A DNA stretch of 64,000 nt from Hugenholtzia roseola DSM 9546 (GCF_000422585.1 NZ_AUGI01000025.1:108833-172832); one strand, 5' to 3'. Positions 25,335 to 34,858 are shown, numbered from the stretch's first letter. A program made the numbers and translations. The notes: a model not told the origin generated them from the sequence alone.

Positions 25335-26789
25335 TTATTTCGACTGGCTCTCTAAATAATGCGCCATTGCCAAGAGTTTTTCCTCGCTAAAAAAATCGCC
25401 CATGATTTGCAAACCAATGGCAAGCCCCTTTTCGTCTTTGCCCACAGGCACTGAAATAGCAGGGATACCCGCCACAGAAGCAGGAACGGTAAATAAGTCG
25501 GCTAAATAAATCTCTACGGTTTCGCCCTCATACTTTCCAATTTCAAAGGCAGTAGTAGGTGCGGTAGGGGAAAGGATAAAATCGTAAGTTTTGAAAAACT
25601 TTTTCATCTCTTCCTGAATCAGGCGGCGCACCTTTTGGGCTTTTGTAAAATAAGCATCATAATAGTCGGCACTCAATACAAACGTTCCCAACAAAATCCT
25701 ACGTTTTACCTCGCGCCCGAAAGCCTCACTGCGCGAATTTTTGTATAGCCCTTCCAAATCTTCCACTTCTGGGCTACGGTAGCCATAGCGCACGCCATCA
25801 TAGCGCGAAAGATTGGTGCTTGCCTCTGCCGTCATGAGCAAATAATAAATGGGCAGCGAATATTTGAGCAGGGGAAAGTCGATGACCTCTACTTCAAAAC
25901 CTTGCGCCTTCAAACGCTCTATCTGCACTTGCATTGCCTTGCGTACCGCAGGTGCTAATCCTTCCCCTTCGAGGGTTTGGCGAAGGTAGGCGATTTTGGG
26001 CTTTTGGGTAAAATGCGCTTCGAGTGTCAATTTTTCAGCATACGCAGGCACAGGGCGGCTTGAAGAAGTGCTATCATAAGGGTCTTTGCCCGCCACTACT
26101 TCCATAACAAGGGCAGCGTCTTGGGCATTTTTAGCAAAAATACCAATCGTATCAAAAGAAGACGCACAAGCAATCAGACCATAACGCGAAAGGCGCGAAT
26201 AAGTAGGTTTTAATCCTACCAAACCGCAAAACGCCGCAGGCTGACGCACCGAGCCACCTGTGTCTGTTCCCAACGAAATCCTGCACAAGTCTGCCTGTAC
26301 TGCCACTGCCGAGCCGCCCGAAGAGCCACCGGGTACGCGGCTTGTGTCGTCGGCATTGCGTACTACACCGAAGGCGGAGTTTTCATTGCCCGACCCCATA
26401 GCAAATTCGTCGCAATTTTGTCTGCCTATGATAATCGCATCTTCCTCGATAAGCCTTTGCACCACTGTTCCCGTAAATTGTGCGACAAAGCCTTCTAAAA
26501 TCTTGGAGGCAGCCGAAACCTGATGGTCTTGATAACAGAGGACATCTTTGATGCCAACGACTAAGCCTGCCAACTTGCCCGCCTTTCCTGCCTTTATCTT
26601 GGCATCTACCGCCTCTGCTTGCGCGAGGGCTTCTTGGGCATATACCTCCAAAAAGGCGTTGAGGGTTTGTGCTGCTTCTATGTTCTCTAAGTAGGCAGTT
26701 ACGACGGCTCTACAGGTTGTGTCGCCCCTTTGCAAGGCGGCTTGTAAATCTATGAGCGTGGGGTGTGAAAGAATCGCGTTTTTTTCCAT
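25335..26789 (-). CDS. gatA: Asp/Glu-tRNA amidotransferase subunit A
   Basis: A 484-residue amidase-signature enzyme that releases ammonia from glutamine for GatCAB, which corrects Glu-tRNA(Gln) or Asp-tRNA(Asn). The Ser-cisSer-Lys triad is visible: the lysine in LVVGIKDVLCY, then RVPGGSSGGSAVAVQADLCRISLGTDTGGSVRQPAAFCG. C-terminal LFTVPASVAGIPAISVPVG and length match GatA. gatB and gatC are not in the window; tatA lies upstream on the same strand. Confidence 0.93.
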   Translation of the reverse strand: MEKNAILSHPTLIDLQAALQRGDTTCRAVVTAYLENIEAAQTLNAFLEVYAQEALAQAEAVDAKIKAGKAGKLAGLVVGIKDVLCYQDHQVSAASKILEGFVAQFTGTVVQRLIEEDAIIIGRQNCDEFAMGSGNENSAFGVVRNADDTSRVPGGSSGGSAVAVQADLCRISLGTDTGGSVRQPAAFCGLVGLKPTYSRLSRYGLIACASSFDTIGIFAKNAQDAALVMEVVAGKDPYDSTSSSRPVPAYAEKLTLEAHFTQKPKIAYLRQTLEGEGLAPAVRKAMQVQIERLKAQGFEVEVIDFPLLKYSLPIYYLLMTAEASTNLSRYDGVRYGYRSPEVEDLEGLYKNSRSEAFGREVKRRILLGTFVLSADYYDAYFTKAQKVRRLIQEEMKKFFKTYDFILSPTAPTTAFEIGKYEGETVEIYLADLFTVPASVAGIPAISVPVGKDEKGLAIGLQIMGDFFSEEKLLAMAHYLESQSK

Positions 26790-26937
26790 AGTGTATCGAA
26801 AAGCCTACCCTATCGGCACTGCCTTTTTTCCAGACAAAGTGGAAAGCGCAGGGCATAGGGCAGGAGATAAGTTCCTGCTATTGAGGGGACAAAATAGGGT
26901 TCGCCCTTAAAGGCGAAAAAGAGTAAAGAGAAAGGCG

Positions 26938-27150
26938 TTAGTTTTTTTTCTTTTCGTCCGTAACGCCGCCTTCTTCGATGCTATCGCGGATTTCTTTGGT
27001 GGCATCTTTAAATTCGCGTATGCCTCTGCCCAAGCCGCGTGCTAATTCGGGAATCCGCTTTGCACCAAAAAGCAATAAAATCACAAGGAGAATCACCATA
27101 ATCTCCCAGCCGCCTAAGCTGCCGATAAAAGCAAACAAGAATGCAAACAT
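26938..27150 (-). CDS. tatA: Twin-arginine translocase subunit TatA/E
   Basis: A 70-residue protein with one N-terminal membrane helix ([17 protein letters not shown]), the hinge [27 protein letters not shown], and an amphipathic helix with charged tail. It forms the pore for folded Tat substrates. The frame extends to 27279, but the family starts close to the helix and a -7-like TACCTTTG (27189-27196, minus strand) precedes the ATG at 27150. tatC is not in the window. Confidence 0.92.
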   Translation of the reverse strand: MFAFLFAFIGSLGGWEIMVILLVILLLFGAKRIPELARGLGRGIREFKDATKEIRDSIEEGGVTDEKKKN

Positions 27151-27289
27151 GGCTTTCTTTTTTTGAGGTAAGATAAAGAATCGTATCGCAAAGGTAGTAA
27201 AAAAAATGCACTTGGCGTAAAAATCATAGAAATTGAGAAGGCAAAGAAGAAAGTCGGAAAAAGAAAAAATCCTGCTCAAAAGACAACCT

Positions 27290-27901
27290 TTAATCTACAT
27301 AGCCCTGATAGTGCATCTGGGTCAGCACTTCGTTTTCGAATTGGAAGCTATAAAAAGTTTCGTCCAATTCATCTTCTACAATCAGTACCAAATTCGAAGC
27401 CGTAGGCGGCACTTGAAAGGCATAATATTGGAAAAAAAGGTTCTTCGACATGCCCATCATCAACTTCGGACAAAGTTGATATTGAGGCTGACTCACCATT
27501 GCCTTGACCAAAAAGACCTCATCAGGCAAGAGATAAAATTCATACTCTGCCGCAGGAAGCTCTATTCGTACCAAAGTATCGTAGAGTTCGGGCTGATGGG
27601 TATTTTCCAAAAAATGTTTGCTAATACGCGCTTCTGGTCGCTCTAAAAGTGCCAAATAGAAAGAATCTGTGTCTAAATTCGCGCTCAAATCAGCCGAAAG
27701 CGTTTCCAAATTTTGAGGCGAAATGCGCAAGGTATCATAACGCAACGAGGCAGACGAAGCTCCTGCATAGGTTTGTGCAGCGTTTTGCATCGTGTCTTGA
27801 AATTCAGTAGGATAGGGCTGTGGCGATTGGCTTTGAACTGTCTGAAAAAGCGAAATTCCGAAAAAAAACCATGCCATAACGGAAGATTTTATCGAAAACA
27901 T
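27290..27901 (-). CDS. Secreted hypothetical protein
   Basis: A 203-residue exported protein. The ATG at 27901 gives a signal peptide ([19 protein letters not shown]...QSQ). The mature part is acidic and beta-rich, for example [21 protein letters not shown] and [22 protein letters not shown] recognise no family or catalytic motif. It ends 11 bases before the longest tatA frame. The function is unknown. Confidence 0.55.
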   Translation of the reverse strand: MFSIKSSVMAWFFFGISLFQTVQSQSPQPYPTEFQDTMQNAAQTYAGASSASLRYDTLRISPQNLETLSADLSANLDTDSFYLALLERPEARISKHFLENTHQPELYDTLVRIELPAAEYEFYLLPDEVFLVKAMVSQPQYQLCPKLMMGMSKNLFFQYYAFQVPPTASNLVLIVEDELDETFYSFQFENEVLTQMHYQGYVD

Positions 27902-28242
27902 ACAAAGTGGGCTTAGGCGTAAGAGAGGTAGATAATTGTTGGTGATTTTTAGAAAACGGCAAGGAGCGGAGGCGTGTGTCAAATATTTTAAAAAGAGATA
28001 CGCAAAAAATAAACTTACGTTGCAAAATTGTAGAAAAAAGCGAAAAAAAATCTTAGAATACTTTTAGAAAGCACTGCTTTTATGACATAGAAATACAGAT
28101 ATTAGTCTAAAAAATAACACATTATTGCTAAAAACCAAGCCTAAACACCAAAAGCCGTCTTTTTTCTACCCAAAACCGCTAAAACTGCCTTTTTTGTTCC
28201 CCCAAACAAACAAAGGTGAAAAGACAAATTTTTATCCTCGAC
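27902..28242. other. Intergenic region upstream of ohr
   Basis: This AT-rich stretch between the divergent secreted-protein gene and the ohr promoter shows no coding frame, RNA gene or repeat that I can support. Confidence 0.3.
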
Positions 28243-28273
28243 TTTGTTTTTTAGAAAAAACGCCCTATCTTTG
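28243..28273 (+). promoter_or_regulatory. Putative ohr promoter
   Basis: TTTG (28243-28246) and TATCTTTG (28266-28273) with a 19-base spacer match the Bacteroidota consensus closely. The start site would be near 28280, about 120 bases before the ATG of ohr. Confidence 0.65.
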
Positions 28274-28287
28274 TATCGCATACGATA
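28274..28287. promoter_or_regulatory. Possible OhrR operator
   Basis: The inverted repeat TATCG-CATA-CGATA directly follows the -7 box and covers the expected transcription start, the usual place for a MarR-type repressor site. Assignment to OhrR is inferred from the gene pair. Confidence 0.45.
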
Positions 28288-28402
28288 TAATCGCTTGCAA
28301 TAGAAAAAATTTGACAATACAAAAATTTGATAGAAAGTAAGCAAAACTGCCCTTTCTACGCCTACTTGTTTTATTATTTTTCAAAATTTCAAACCAACTC
28401 CC

Positions 28403-28828
28403 ATGAGCGCACTCTATAAAGCCCAAGCCACAGCACAAGGCGGACGCAACGGAAAAGTAGTATCCTCCGACCAAGTATTAGCCTTAGAAGTTCGCATGCC
28501 CAAAGAATTAGGCGGCACAGGCGGTGCCTACACCAATCCTGAACAACTTTTCGCCGCAGGCTATGCTGCCTGCTTCGATAGTGCCTTAAATTTGGTAGCC
28601 CGTCAGCAAAAAATCGCCTTAGTAGGCACACAAGTAACGGCTACGGTAGGAATCGGCGCAGACCCACAAGGCGGTTTTATCATCTCTGCCAAGTTGGAAG
28701 TTGTCATTCCAGAAGTGGAGCGCGAAGTGGCAAAAGCCCTTTTAGAGGCAGCCCATGCCGTTTGCCCCTACTCGAAGGCTACACGTGGCAACATCGAGGT
28801 AGAAGTCGTATTGGCAGAGGAAGCCTAA
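28403..28828 (+). CDS. ohr: Organic hydroperoxide resistance protein Ohr
   Basis: A 141-residue OsmC/Ohr-fold peroxidase that reduces organic hydroperoxides with lipoyl-type thiols. The first reactive cysteine is in EQLFAAGYAACFDSALN and the second in AHAVCPYSKATRGN, both in Ohr-specific contexts. The N-terminal ATAQGGRNGKVVSSD and LGGTGGAYTNPEQLF are also typical of Ohr rather than OsmC. The length is standard. Probably repressed by OhrR (24743) through the inverted repeat at 28274. Confidence 0.93.
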   Translation: MSALYKAQATAQGGRNGKVVSSDQVLALEVRMPKELGGTGGAYTNPEQLFAAGYAACFDSALNLVARQQKIALVGTQVTATVGIGADPQGGFIISAKLEVVIPEVEREVAKALLEAAHAVCPYSKATRGNIEVEVVLAEEA

Positions 28829-28854
28829 TAAAACGGCAAAAAATATTTTTTTTA

Positions 28855-28880
28855 TAGGGACAAGGTACTGCCTTGTCCTA
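28855..28880. repeat. Solo palindrome between convergent ohr and GNAT genes
   Basis: TAGGGACAAGG and CCTTGTCCTA flank a short centre, with T-runs on both sides, so it can end transcripts from either direction. It is the core of the family 1 repeats without the outer arms. Confidence 0.65.
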
Positions 28881-28923
28881 TTTTTTTGAAACAAATTCCG
28901 CAATCCATTGCCCTTACTTACCC

Positions 28924-30102
28924 TCAATCAATAATGGGCATGCGCTCAAAAGGCTTATTTCTATCAAAAAGGTAGCGAAAAGTGAGATGCTCCTTGACAA
29001 TTTTAGCCTCCAACGATTCACACATGCGCATCATTTTGGGGTTGAAATCGCCAATCCAATTAAATTCCATGTAGTTGTACGGGTGCGTTTCCTTCTGCGA
29101 TTCCTGCCAATAGGCATAGCCCATGCCCAAATTGATGCCCTTATTTTGGTATTCAGGCACTACGCCAAAAATTACCCCAAAGGCTTTCTTACAACTTTTG
29201 GCTACCTTCTGGTGGTAGAGAAATTTTAGCTTGGCAAGTAGGTCGAATTTTCCGTTCAAGTATTTAAAAATTTGGTTCAATTCTGGTATCATAATATAAA
29301 AACCAATCGGATTTTTTTCATTATCATAGGCAAACCATATCAGTTTGGGGTCTATGATAGGTTTCATCTTTTTCATAATATTTGCCGCATCTTCTTGGCT
29401 CATTTCACCCACGCCTTTGTGTTTGACCCAACTTTTATTATAAACAGTGCGCAAATCTTGGGCTGCCTGTGCCAAATTTGATTTTTCTATATGTTTAAAT
29501 TCAAAATCAGGATTGTTATAGACGCGCAAAGCCACTTTTTCTAAGCGTTCGTTCATGCCTACTTTCGAGCTTCTACCGTAGGTAAATTGGCGGAAATAGG
29601 TTTGAAAGCCGTAGTTTTCAAATAATTTTTGATAATAGGGCGCGTTGTAGGGCATTTTGTAATTAGGCTCTAAATCAAAACCTTCCACCAAAACGCCCCA
29701 CCATTCATTGCGCTCTCCAAAATTGACCGAGCCGTCCATTGCCGTCGCGCCTTGCGCCAAAAGCCACGTGCGTGCTGCCTCGAAGAGTGTGTTAGCGGCT
29801 TGCTGGTCATCTATGCAATCGAAAAATCCCAAGCCTCCTACTTTTTCTTGCTCTTCTTTTTCAAAAGTTTTAGGATTGATAAAAGCAGCAACTTTTCCTA
29901 TTGTTTTTCCTTGTGCGTCTTGTAATATCCAGCGAATGGCTTTTCCTCCTTTTTCAAAAAGCGGATTCTGTTTGGCATCAAAAACAGCCTCTATGTCTTT
30001 GTCCAGAGGGCGAATCCAGACGGGGAGATGTCCGTAGAGTTGTTGGGGCAGCTCACGAAAGGCTTTTTTATGGGTAGGAAGCGTTACTTCTATCAAATTC
30101 AT
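28924..30102 (-). CDS. GNAT-fold acetyltransferase-like protein
   Basis: A 392-residue soluble protein beginning at the ATG at 30102 (MNLIEVTLPTHKKAF). It has two GNAT-like halves: TIGKVAAFINPKTFEKEE...GGLGFFDCIDDQQAANTLFEAARTWLLAQG near residues 75-125, and VIFGVVPEYQNKGINLGMGYAYWQES near 315, the acetyl-CoA-type loop. FNWIGDFNPKMMRMCESLEA lies near the end. Bacteroidota homologues are annotated 'GTP cyclohydrolase' or 'N-acetyltransferase' without proof. The substrate is unknown. Confidence 0.6.
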   Translation of the reverse strand: MNLIEVTLPTHKKAFRELPQQLYGHLPVWIRPLDKDIEAVFDAKQNPLFEKGGKAIRWILQDAQGKTIGKVAAFINPKTFEKEEQEKVGGLGFFDCIDDQQAANTLFEAARTWLLAQGATAMDGSVNFGERNEWWGVLVEGFDLEPNYKMPYNAPYYQKLFENYGFQTYFRQFTYGRSSKVGMNERLEKVALRVYNNPDFEFKHIEKSNLAQAAQDLRTVYNKSWVKHKGVGEMSQEDAANIMKKMKPIIDPKLIWFAYDNEKNPIGFYIMIPELNQIFKYLNGKFDLLAKLKFLYHQKVAKSCKKAFGVIFGVVPEYQNKGINLGMGYAYWQESQKETHPYNYMEFNWIGDFNPKMMRMCESLEAKIVKEHLTFRYLFDRNKPFERMPIID

Positions 30103-30233
30103 GGTCGAGGGGGTTGGCAGAAAGTCAGATTTTAAAAGCAAAGTCCAAATTTCGAGAACCTGCACAACTTTTCCAAATTTTGATGACTTTGTTTCGCTGC
30201 ATATAGACCAAGCAAAACGGCAATGCGTTAGGG

Positions 30234-30407
30234 CAGTAATGTTAAGTTCTGCAAAAAGCCTTGTTTTGTCAAATTTGAAACGAAATAAAATTTGGTTTAA
30301 ACCCTTTTTTTAGGTCTGAAAATCCTTTTTTATTTCAACCTCACTGCGGACAAGGCAATGCCTTGTCCCTACATTTGAACCTAATATTTAGAATTGAAGC
30401 CCACTGC
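30234..30407. mobile_element. MITE-like element, family 1, copy at 30.2 kb
   Basis: This 174-bp element begins CAGTAATGTTAAGTTCT and ends CACTG. It includes GAAACGAAATAAAATTTGG and the palindrome GGACAAGGCA-A-TGCCTTGTCC. Flanking 9-bp repeats are GCGTTAGGG (30225-30233) and GCCTTAGGG (30408-30416; 8 of 9). The right copy contains the TAA stop codon of the leftward gene at 30411. There is no transposase. Confidence 0.8.
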
Positions 30408-30410
30408 GCC

Positions 30411-32033
30411 TTAGGGTTCTAAATCGGCAGGGCGATTGAATAGTTTTTGATAGGCTTCTTTTTTCAAATAAAATCTCAAATCTTTATAGGGAAGATAGAT
30501 AGGAAAAAAGCGATTTTGCTCACGACTATACAACATCAGGCGCAAATTAGTAGGCAAAAAATTGTAATTATTAAACAAAGTAAGGCTATCATAAGGAGCT
30601 AAAACGGTTTTCTGCCGCTGCTCCTCCACTTCCACATGCCTTTTAGAACGCAAACGGACACGCGCTTCAAAACTTTCTTGGTGAAAGAGGTCTTCTAAAT
30701 GAAGCAATTTTCTATCTTTCAAACTGTAATTAAAGGCAAAATATTCTGTCCGCTTTTTGCCCTGTCGTAGGTAGAAAAAGAGGCTGATAAAGTTTTCGTT
30801 GGCGAAAAAGAGGTGGTAGTCTATTGAAATTTGACAATCGCCATAGGATTTCCAAAACGCCTTTTCTGCCAAAAATTCCTGCTGCCATTGGGCTACTTGT
30901 TTTGCAATAAGAGAATCATTAAAATTTTGAAGCAAAAGCGAATCTTCTATACCTGTTAGATAAGGATATTGGATACAAAGTTGGGTCTGGTCGGGCAAGC
31001 GAAATAACTCCACGTGATTTTCTAATCGAAAGGGCAAAAGTTCTTCCTGCCACTCAAAAGCCAAAATGCGGCTGCTATCCTCTATTGCCTGCCACTTTCC
31101 TTTGAAATTGTACTCATAATCGGTTTCGCCTCTAAAAAGCCCTGAAACGCGCTCGGCATCTACGGCGGCTCTTTCCTGCAAATGCCATTCTAAGAGAGAA
31201 TCGCGCCGCTGAAAATTCCTATCTAAGGCGTTTTCCAAGTACAAATCGCGCCAAAATTTTTCGTAAAAATACACGCCCTTCATAAAAAAAGGCTGCCTTT
31301 CCTGCTCACTTAGGCAAATATAGGCGCGTGTAGCGTAGTCGGGTTCTATTTTGCCTTGTAGCGCAATCCATTCGCCCTGCTCTTTTCCTACCAAAATGCG
31401 CTCTCCGCTTTCGAGCCAAACTTCAAACTTATCGAAGTCGGCGGTAAAAAGGGAATCGGATTTGGCTAATAACTTAGTTTTTCCTGCCACTTCTTGCCAA
31501 ATTGCCGTTTGGTGTGGTATTTCACTTTGAGGCAAATATTTCAAAATTTGCTGATGGGGAGGCGTTCCCAAATAAAAGAAAATTTCTTCGGTTTCGGTAT
31601 TGCGCTCAATCTTTTGCAAACTCAACTGGCTGTATTCCAAGCCACTACGCCAAGTCATTTCCCAAAAATGAGCAGACGCTGTCGCCTTCGAAGTAGTAAC
31701 GGGGTGAAAAAAAAGTTGGGTCGTCTGCCCTTCATAAGGCTCAAAAAGATACCAATTTGGGGGATTGCCTTTCTTTTGCAGCAGTTTCCAATGTTTTGGA
31801 AATTGACTAAAAAAAGCCGTCATTTCAGCAGGACTTTCATGCGTTTCTATATGATTCTGACACGCCGAAAACAAAAAGAGAAGCAGCCAAACCAAATGCT
31901 TACCCAAAAGCTTAGGGGGCAGAAGATACGCAAAAGCCCTTTGCAGGATTTTAAAAAAATAACACAAATATTGATAGAAAGGTAAAGATAGCATCATCGT
32001 CTGTTTAGTCTTAGGGAGTCTTTTTTTTGCCAA
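30411..32033 (-). CDS. Large hypothetical lipoprotein
   Basis: A predicted outer-envelope lipoprotein of about 530 residues. The N-terminus is basic with a long hydrophobic stretch ending in lipobox LFSACQN (Cys near residue 57 of the longest frame). The start is uncertain between the ATG at 32033 and those at 31997 and 31994, and the signal is unusually long. The rest is beta-strand rich with many aromatic residues (WHLQERAAVDAERVSGLFRGETDYEYNFKGKW; FFANENFISLFFYLRQGKKRTEYFAFNYSL), slightly like DUF3298-type proteins at the C-terminus. The function is unknown. Confidence 0.6.
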   Translation of the reverse strand: MAKKRLPKTKQTMMLSLPFYQYLCYFFKILQRAFAYLLPPKLLGKHLVWLLLFLFSACQNHIETHESPAEMTAFFSQFPKHWKLLQKKGNPPNWYLFEPYEGQTTQLFFHPVTTSKATASAHFWEMTWRSGLEYSQLSLQKIERNTETEEIFFYLGTPPHQQILKYLPQSEIPHQTAIWQEVAGKTKLLAKSDSLFTADFDKFEVWLESGERILVGKEQGEWIALQGKIEPDYATRAYICLSEQERQPFFMKGVYFYEKFWRDLYLENALDRNFQRRDSLLEWHLQERAAVDAERVSGLFRGETDYEYNFKGKWQAIEDSSRILAFEWQEELLPFRLENHVELFRLPDQTQLCIQYPYLTGIEDSLLLQNFNDSLIAKQVAQWQQEFLAEKAFWKSYGDCQISIDYHLFFANENFISLFFYLRQGKKRTEYFAFNYSLKDRKLLHLEDLFHQESFEARVRLRSKRHVEVEEQRQKTVLAPYDSLTLFNNYNFLPTNLRLMLYSREQNRFFPIYLPYKDLRFYLKKEAYQKLFNRPADLEP

Positions 32034-32180
32034 AAATGCCCTTTTTAAAAATCATAAAGGCAATTTAGCAAAATTTTATTTGGTTTAGCCTGTTTTTGAA
32101 GCCTTTTTAGACTAAGATAAAAGTGATTGTAGGTTTAGAACAGACTTAGGGCTGCCCTTGTTGGAAATTGAAGTAAAAAA

Positions 32181-32225
32181 CAAAGGCGGTACAGCCGTAA
32201 CTACTAAACGTCTGTATCGCCTTTG
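32181..32225 (-). terminator. Rho-independent terminator of maeB
   Basis: On the minus strand a 14-bp stem (CAAAGGCGATACAG with CTGTACCGCCTTTG, one G-U) is followed by a T-run, downstream of the maeB stop codon. Confidence 0.8.
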
Positions 32226-32296
32226 CTATTATAGATTTCATTTTTTTGTGCCAAAATTAAGAAGCAGGGTTGCTTTTTTTGTTTCAATCTCACTGC

Positions 32297-32317
32297 GGAC
32301 AAGGCAGTGCCTTGTCC
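32297..32317. repeat. Solo palindrome GGACAAGGCA-G-TGCCTTGTCC
   Basis: A perfect core of the family 1 repeats. The preceding 'tttcaatctcactgc' and following 'ccctaca' flanks also match the full-length copies, but the outer arms are missing. It lies 38 bases from the maeB stop codon. Confidence 0.75.
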
Positions 32318-32354
32318 CTACAAGTGAAATGATTTTGTAACATTTCATTTGCCA

Positions 32355-34640
32355 CTATTTGCCCTTATTTGCCTGCGCTTTTAGCTGGGCATCTACAACG
32401 GCAATGGTAATCATATTGACAATTTCGCGCACCGAACTTCCTAATTGTAGGATATGCACCGACTTTTTCATACCCAACAAAATGGGACCAATGGCTTCTG
32501 CACCGCCCAATTCCTGAATCAGTTTGTAGGCGATATTCCCTGCCGAAAGGTTAGGGAAAATAAGTACGTTGGGTTCGCCTTTTGCCAAATCTGAAAAAGG
32601 ATAGTTTTCTTTGATAATATTCGGATTGAAGGCGATATTTGCCTGAATTTCGCCGTCGGCAATAATTTCGGGGTACTTTTCTTTCATTATCTCTACGGCG
32701 CGTCTGACCAAACGCGGTTCGGTATCGTCGGACGAGCCAAAATTAGAATAGGAAAGGAAAGCAATGCGCGGCTCTACGCCAAACTGCTTGACGGTGGCAG
32801 CACTCATGGAGGCAATTCCTACCAAATCTTCCGAAGTAGGACTTGGAATCATGGTCGTATCGGAAAAGAAAATGGGTCCTCTTTGGGTGAGCATCAGATA
32901 CATACCCGCCACTTTGCGCCCGTCTTTGTATGTGCCTACAATCTCTAAGGCAGGGCGAATGGTATCGGCATATTTGCGCGTAAGCCCCGAAATAAAGACA
33001 TCGGCTTCCCCCATTTCGAGCATCATAGCACCAAAATAATTTCGCTCACGCATAATTTTGAGAGCCTCATGACGATTGTAGCCTCTGCGCTGCCTCTTTT
33101 CAAAAAACTGTTCGGCATACTGCTCGTGCTTTTCGGCAAATTCGTCGCTGCGTGGGTCTATGATAAGTGCATCTTTGAGGTCTAAATGGTTTTCTTCTAT
33201 GAGTGCCAAGATTTTCTTCTTATCACCCAAAAGAATAGGAATCGCAATTCCTTCGTCATGCGCAATTTGTGCGGCAGTGAGGACTTTGGCGTTGTCGGCT
33301 TCGGCAAAAACGACGCGCTGCGGAGCTTGTTTGGCAATGGTATTGAGGCGGCGAATGATGCTTTGGTCGCGCCCCATGCGCTCTACAAGAGCAGTTTCAT
33401 AGGCTTGCCAATCGGTAATGGGGTATCGTGCTACGCCCGTTTCGATGGCGGCTTGTGCCACAGCAGGCGCAACGGTGGTAAGCAGGCGCGGGTCTAAGGG
33501 TTTGGGTATGATGTAATCTCTGCCAAACGCCATATTTTGCTGGTTGTATGCCAATTTGACCACGTCGGGAACGTTCTCTTTGGCTAATTTGGCTAAGGCA
33601 TGAACGGCAGCCAATTTCATCTGTTCGTTGATTTCGGTAGCGCGTACATCTAACGCGCCGCGAAAGATAAAGGGAAAGCCCAAAACGTTATTGACTTGGT
33701 TGGGATAGTCGGAACGCCCTGTGGCGAAAATCAGGTCTTGGCGCGTCGCTATTGCCAAATCATAGGCAATTTCGGGGTCTGGATTGGCAAGGGCAAAGAC
33801 AATCGGATTGTCGTTCATGGAGGCAAGCATCTCTGCCGTCATGACGTTGGAAGTAGAAAGCCCCAAGAAAATATCCGCACCTTTGATGGCATCATCGAGT
33901 TTGTGCAAATCTCTATCGGTGGCGAAAAAGGCTTTCGAGGCATCTAAATTGCCCCTATCGCTTCGGATTACGCCTTTGCTATCACAGACGACGATATTTT
34001 TTTTCTGCACGCCCAAATCCATAAAAATCTTGATGCAAGAGATAGCAGAAGCACCCGCACCCGACACAACCACAACGACATCTTGCGCCCTTTTTTCTAC
34101 CAATTCGAGGGCATTGAGCAGGGCTGCGCCTGTGATAATTGCCGTCCCATGCTGGTCGTCGTGCATGATGGGGATTTTGAGTTCTTTCTTCAACCGTTGT
34201 TCTATCTCAAAACATTCGGGAGCTTTGATGTCCTCTAAATTGATGCCACCAAAAGTAGGCTCTAAGGCTTTGACAACGGAAATAAAATGTTCTACGTTGT
34301 CGGTCTTGACTTCCAAATCGAAAACGTCAATCCCTGCAAAGATTTTAAACAAAATCCCCTTGCCTTCCATCACAGGTTTGGAGGCTTCAGGTCCTAAGTT
34401 GCCTAAGCCCAAGACGGCAGTTCCATCAGAGATAACGGCAACCAAATTTCCTTTGGCAGTGTATTTATAGACATTTTCAATATCGGCGTGAATTTCTTTG
34501 CAAGGCTCGGCTACGCCGGGCGAATATGCCAACGCCAAATCGCGCTGTGTCTTGGTGGCTTTGGTTGGGATAACTTCAATTTTACCGGGTTTGCCTTCGA
34601 AGTGATAGCGCAAGGCATCTTCTTTTCTAATTTTTGCCAT
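32355..34640 (-). CDS. maeB: NADP-dependent malic enzyme with phosphotransacetylase-like domain
   Basis: A 761-residue MaeB-type malic enzyme, decarboxylating malate to pyruvate with NADPH formation. The malic domain (1-420) has AYSPGVAEPC, SDGTAVLGLGNLGPEASKPVMEGK, IMHDDQHGTAI and the NAD-binding GAGASAISC, with FALANPDPEI. The C-terminal PTA-like domain (430-761) has GDKKKILALIEE, PGL-type LIFPNLSAGNIAYKLIQELGGAEAIGPILLGMKKSVHILQLG. The fused PTA domain is regulatory in this family. It is transcribed alone, with a strong terminator downstream. Confidence 0.94.
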   Translation of the reverse strand: MAKIRKEDALRYHFEGKPGKIEVIPTKATKTQRDLALAYSPGVAEPCKEIHADIENVYKYTAKGNLVAVISDGTAVLGLGNLGPEASKPVMEGKGILFKIFAGIDVFDLEVKTDNVEHFISVVKALEPTFGGINLEDIKAPECFEIEQRLKKELKIPIMHDDQHGTAIITGAALLNALELVEKRAQDVVVVVSGAGASAISCIKIFMDLGVQKKNIVVCDSKGVIRSDRGNLDASKAFFATDRDLHKLDDAIKGADIFLGLSTSNVMTAEMLASMNDNPIVFALANPDPEIAYDLAIATRQDLIFATGRSDYPNQVNNVLGFPFIFRGALDVRATEINEQMKLAAVHALAKLAKENVPDVVKLAYNQQNMAFGRDYIIPKPLDPRLLTTVAPAVAQAAIETGVARYPITDWQAYETALVERMGRDQSIIRRLNTIAKQAPQRVVFAEADNAKVLTAAQIAHDEGIAIPILLGDKKKILALIEENHLDLKDALIIDPRSDEFAEKHEQYAEQFFEKRQRRGYNRHEALKIMRERNYFGAMMLEMGEADVFISGLTRKYADTIRPALEIVGTYKDGRKVAGMYLMLTQRGPIFFSDTTMIPSPTSEDLVGIASMSAATVKQFGVEPRIAFLSYSNFGSSDDTEPRLVRRAVEIMKEKYPEIIADGEIQANIAFNPNIIKENYPFSDLAKGEPNVLIFPNLSAGNIAYKLIQELGGAEAIGPILLGMKKSVHILQLGSSVREIVNMITIAVVDAQLKAQANKGK

Positions 34641-34753
34641 GTGTGTGGTGTGCTGTTTGAGAAGTGTTGATGGAAATATAGGGTTAAGTTGGCAAAAGTT
34701 TCGTTCTCTTGCAAATAAAAAGGTAAGAAATTTACAATTTGTTCAAGCCAACA

Positions 34754-34792
34754 GGAATCAGGAACAAGAATCAGAAGCGGGAATCAGGAACA
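34754..34792. repeat. Two copies of GGAATCAGGAACA, 26 bp apart
   Basis: Copies at 34754-34766 and 34780-34792 with a related AGAATCAG between them lie between maeB and the carrier-protein terminator. Function unknown. Confidence 0.45.
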
Positions 34793-34802
34793 GGCATCAA
34801 AA

Positions 34803-34832
34803 AGGCGAAGGTCTGTCATGCTGCCTTCGCCT
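34803..34832 (-). terminator. Terminator of the biotin carrier gene
   Basis: On the minus strand AGGCGAAGG and CCTTCGCCT form a 9-bp stem with a 12-nt loop and a following run of five T. Confidence 0.7.
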
Positions 34833-34858
34833 CTGCCGTTGTTTTCAAGACTAATATC

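Noticed and set aside
33784..34470. 228-residue frame antisense to maeB
   Set aside because: It lies wholly opposite the well-supported malic enzyme gene and has the Ser/Ala-rich composition of a shadow frame.
34754..34792. Possible CRISPR-like repeats
   Set aside because: There are only two 13-bp copies with no regular spacers and no cas genes, so they are recorded as a simple repeat.
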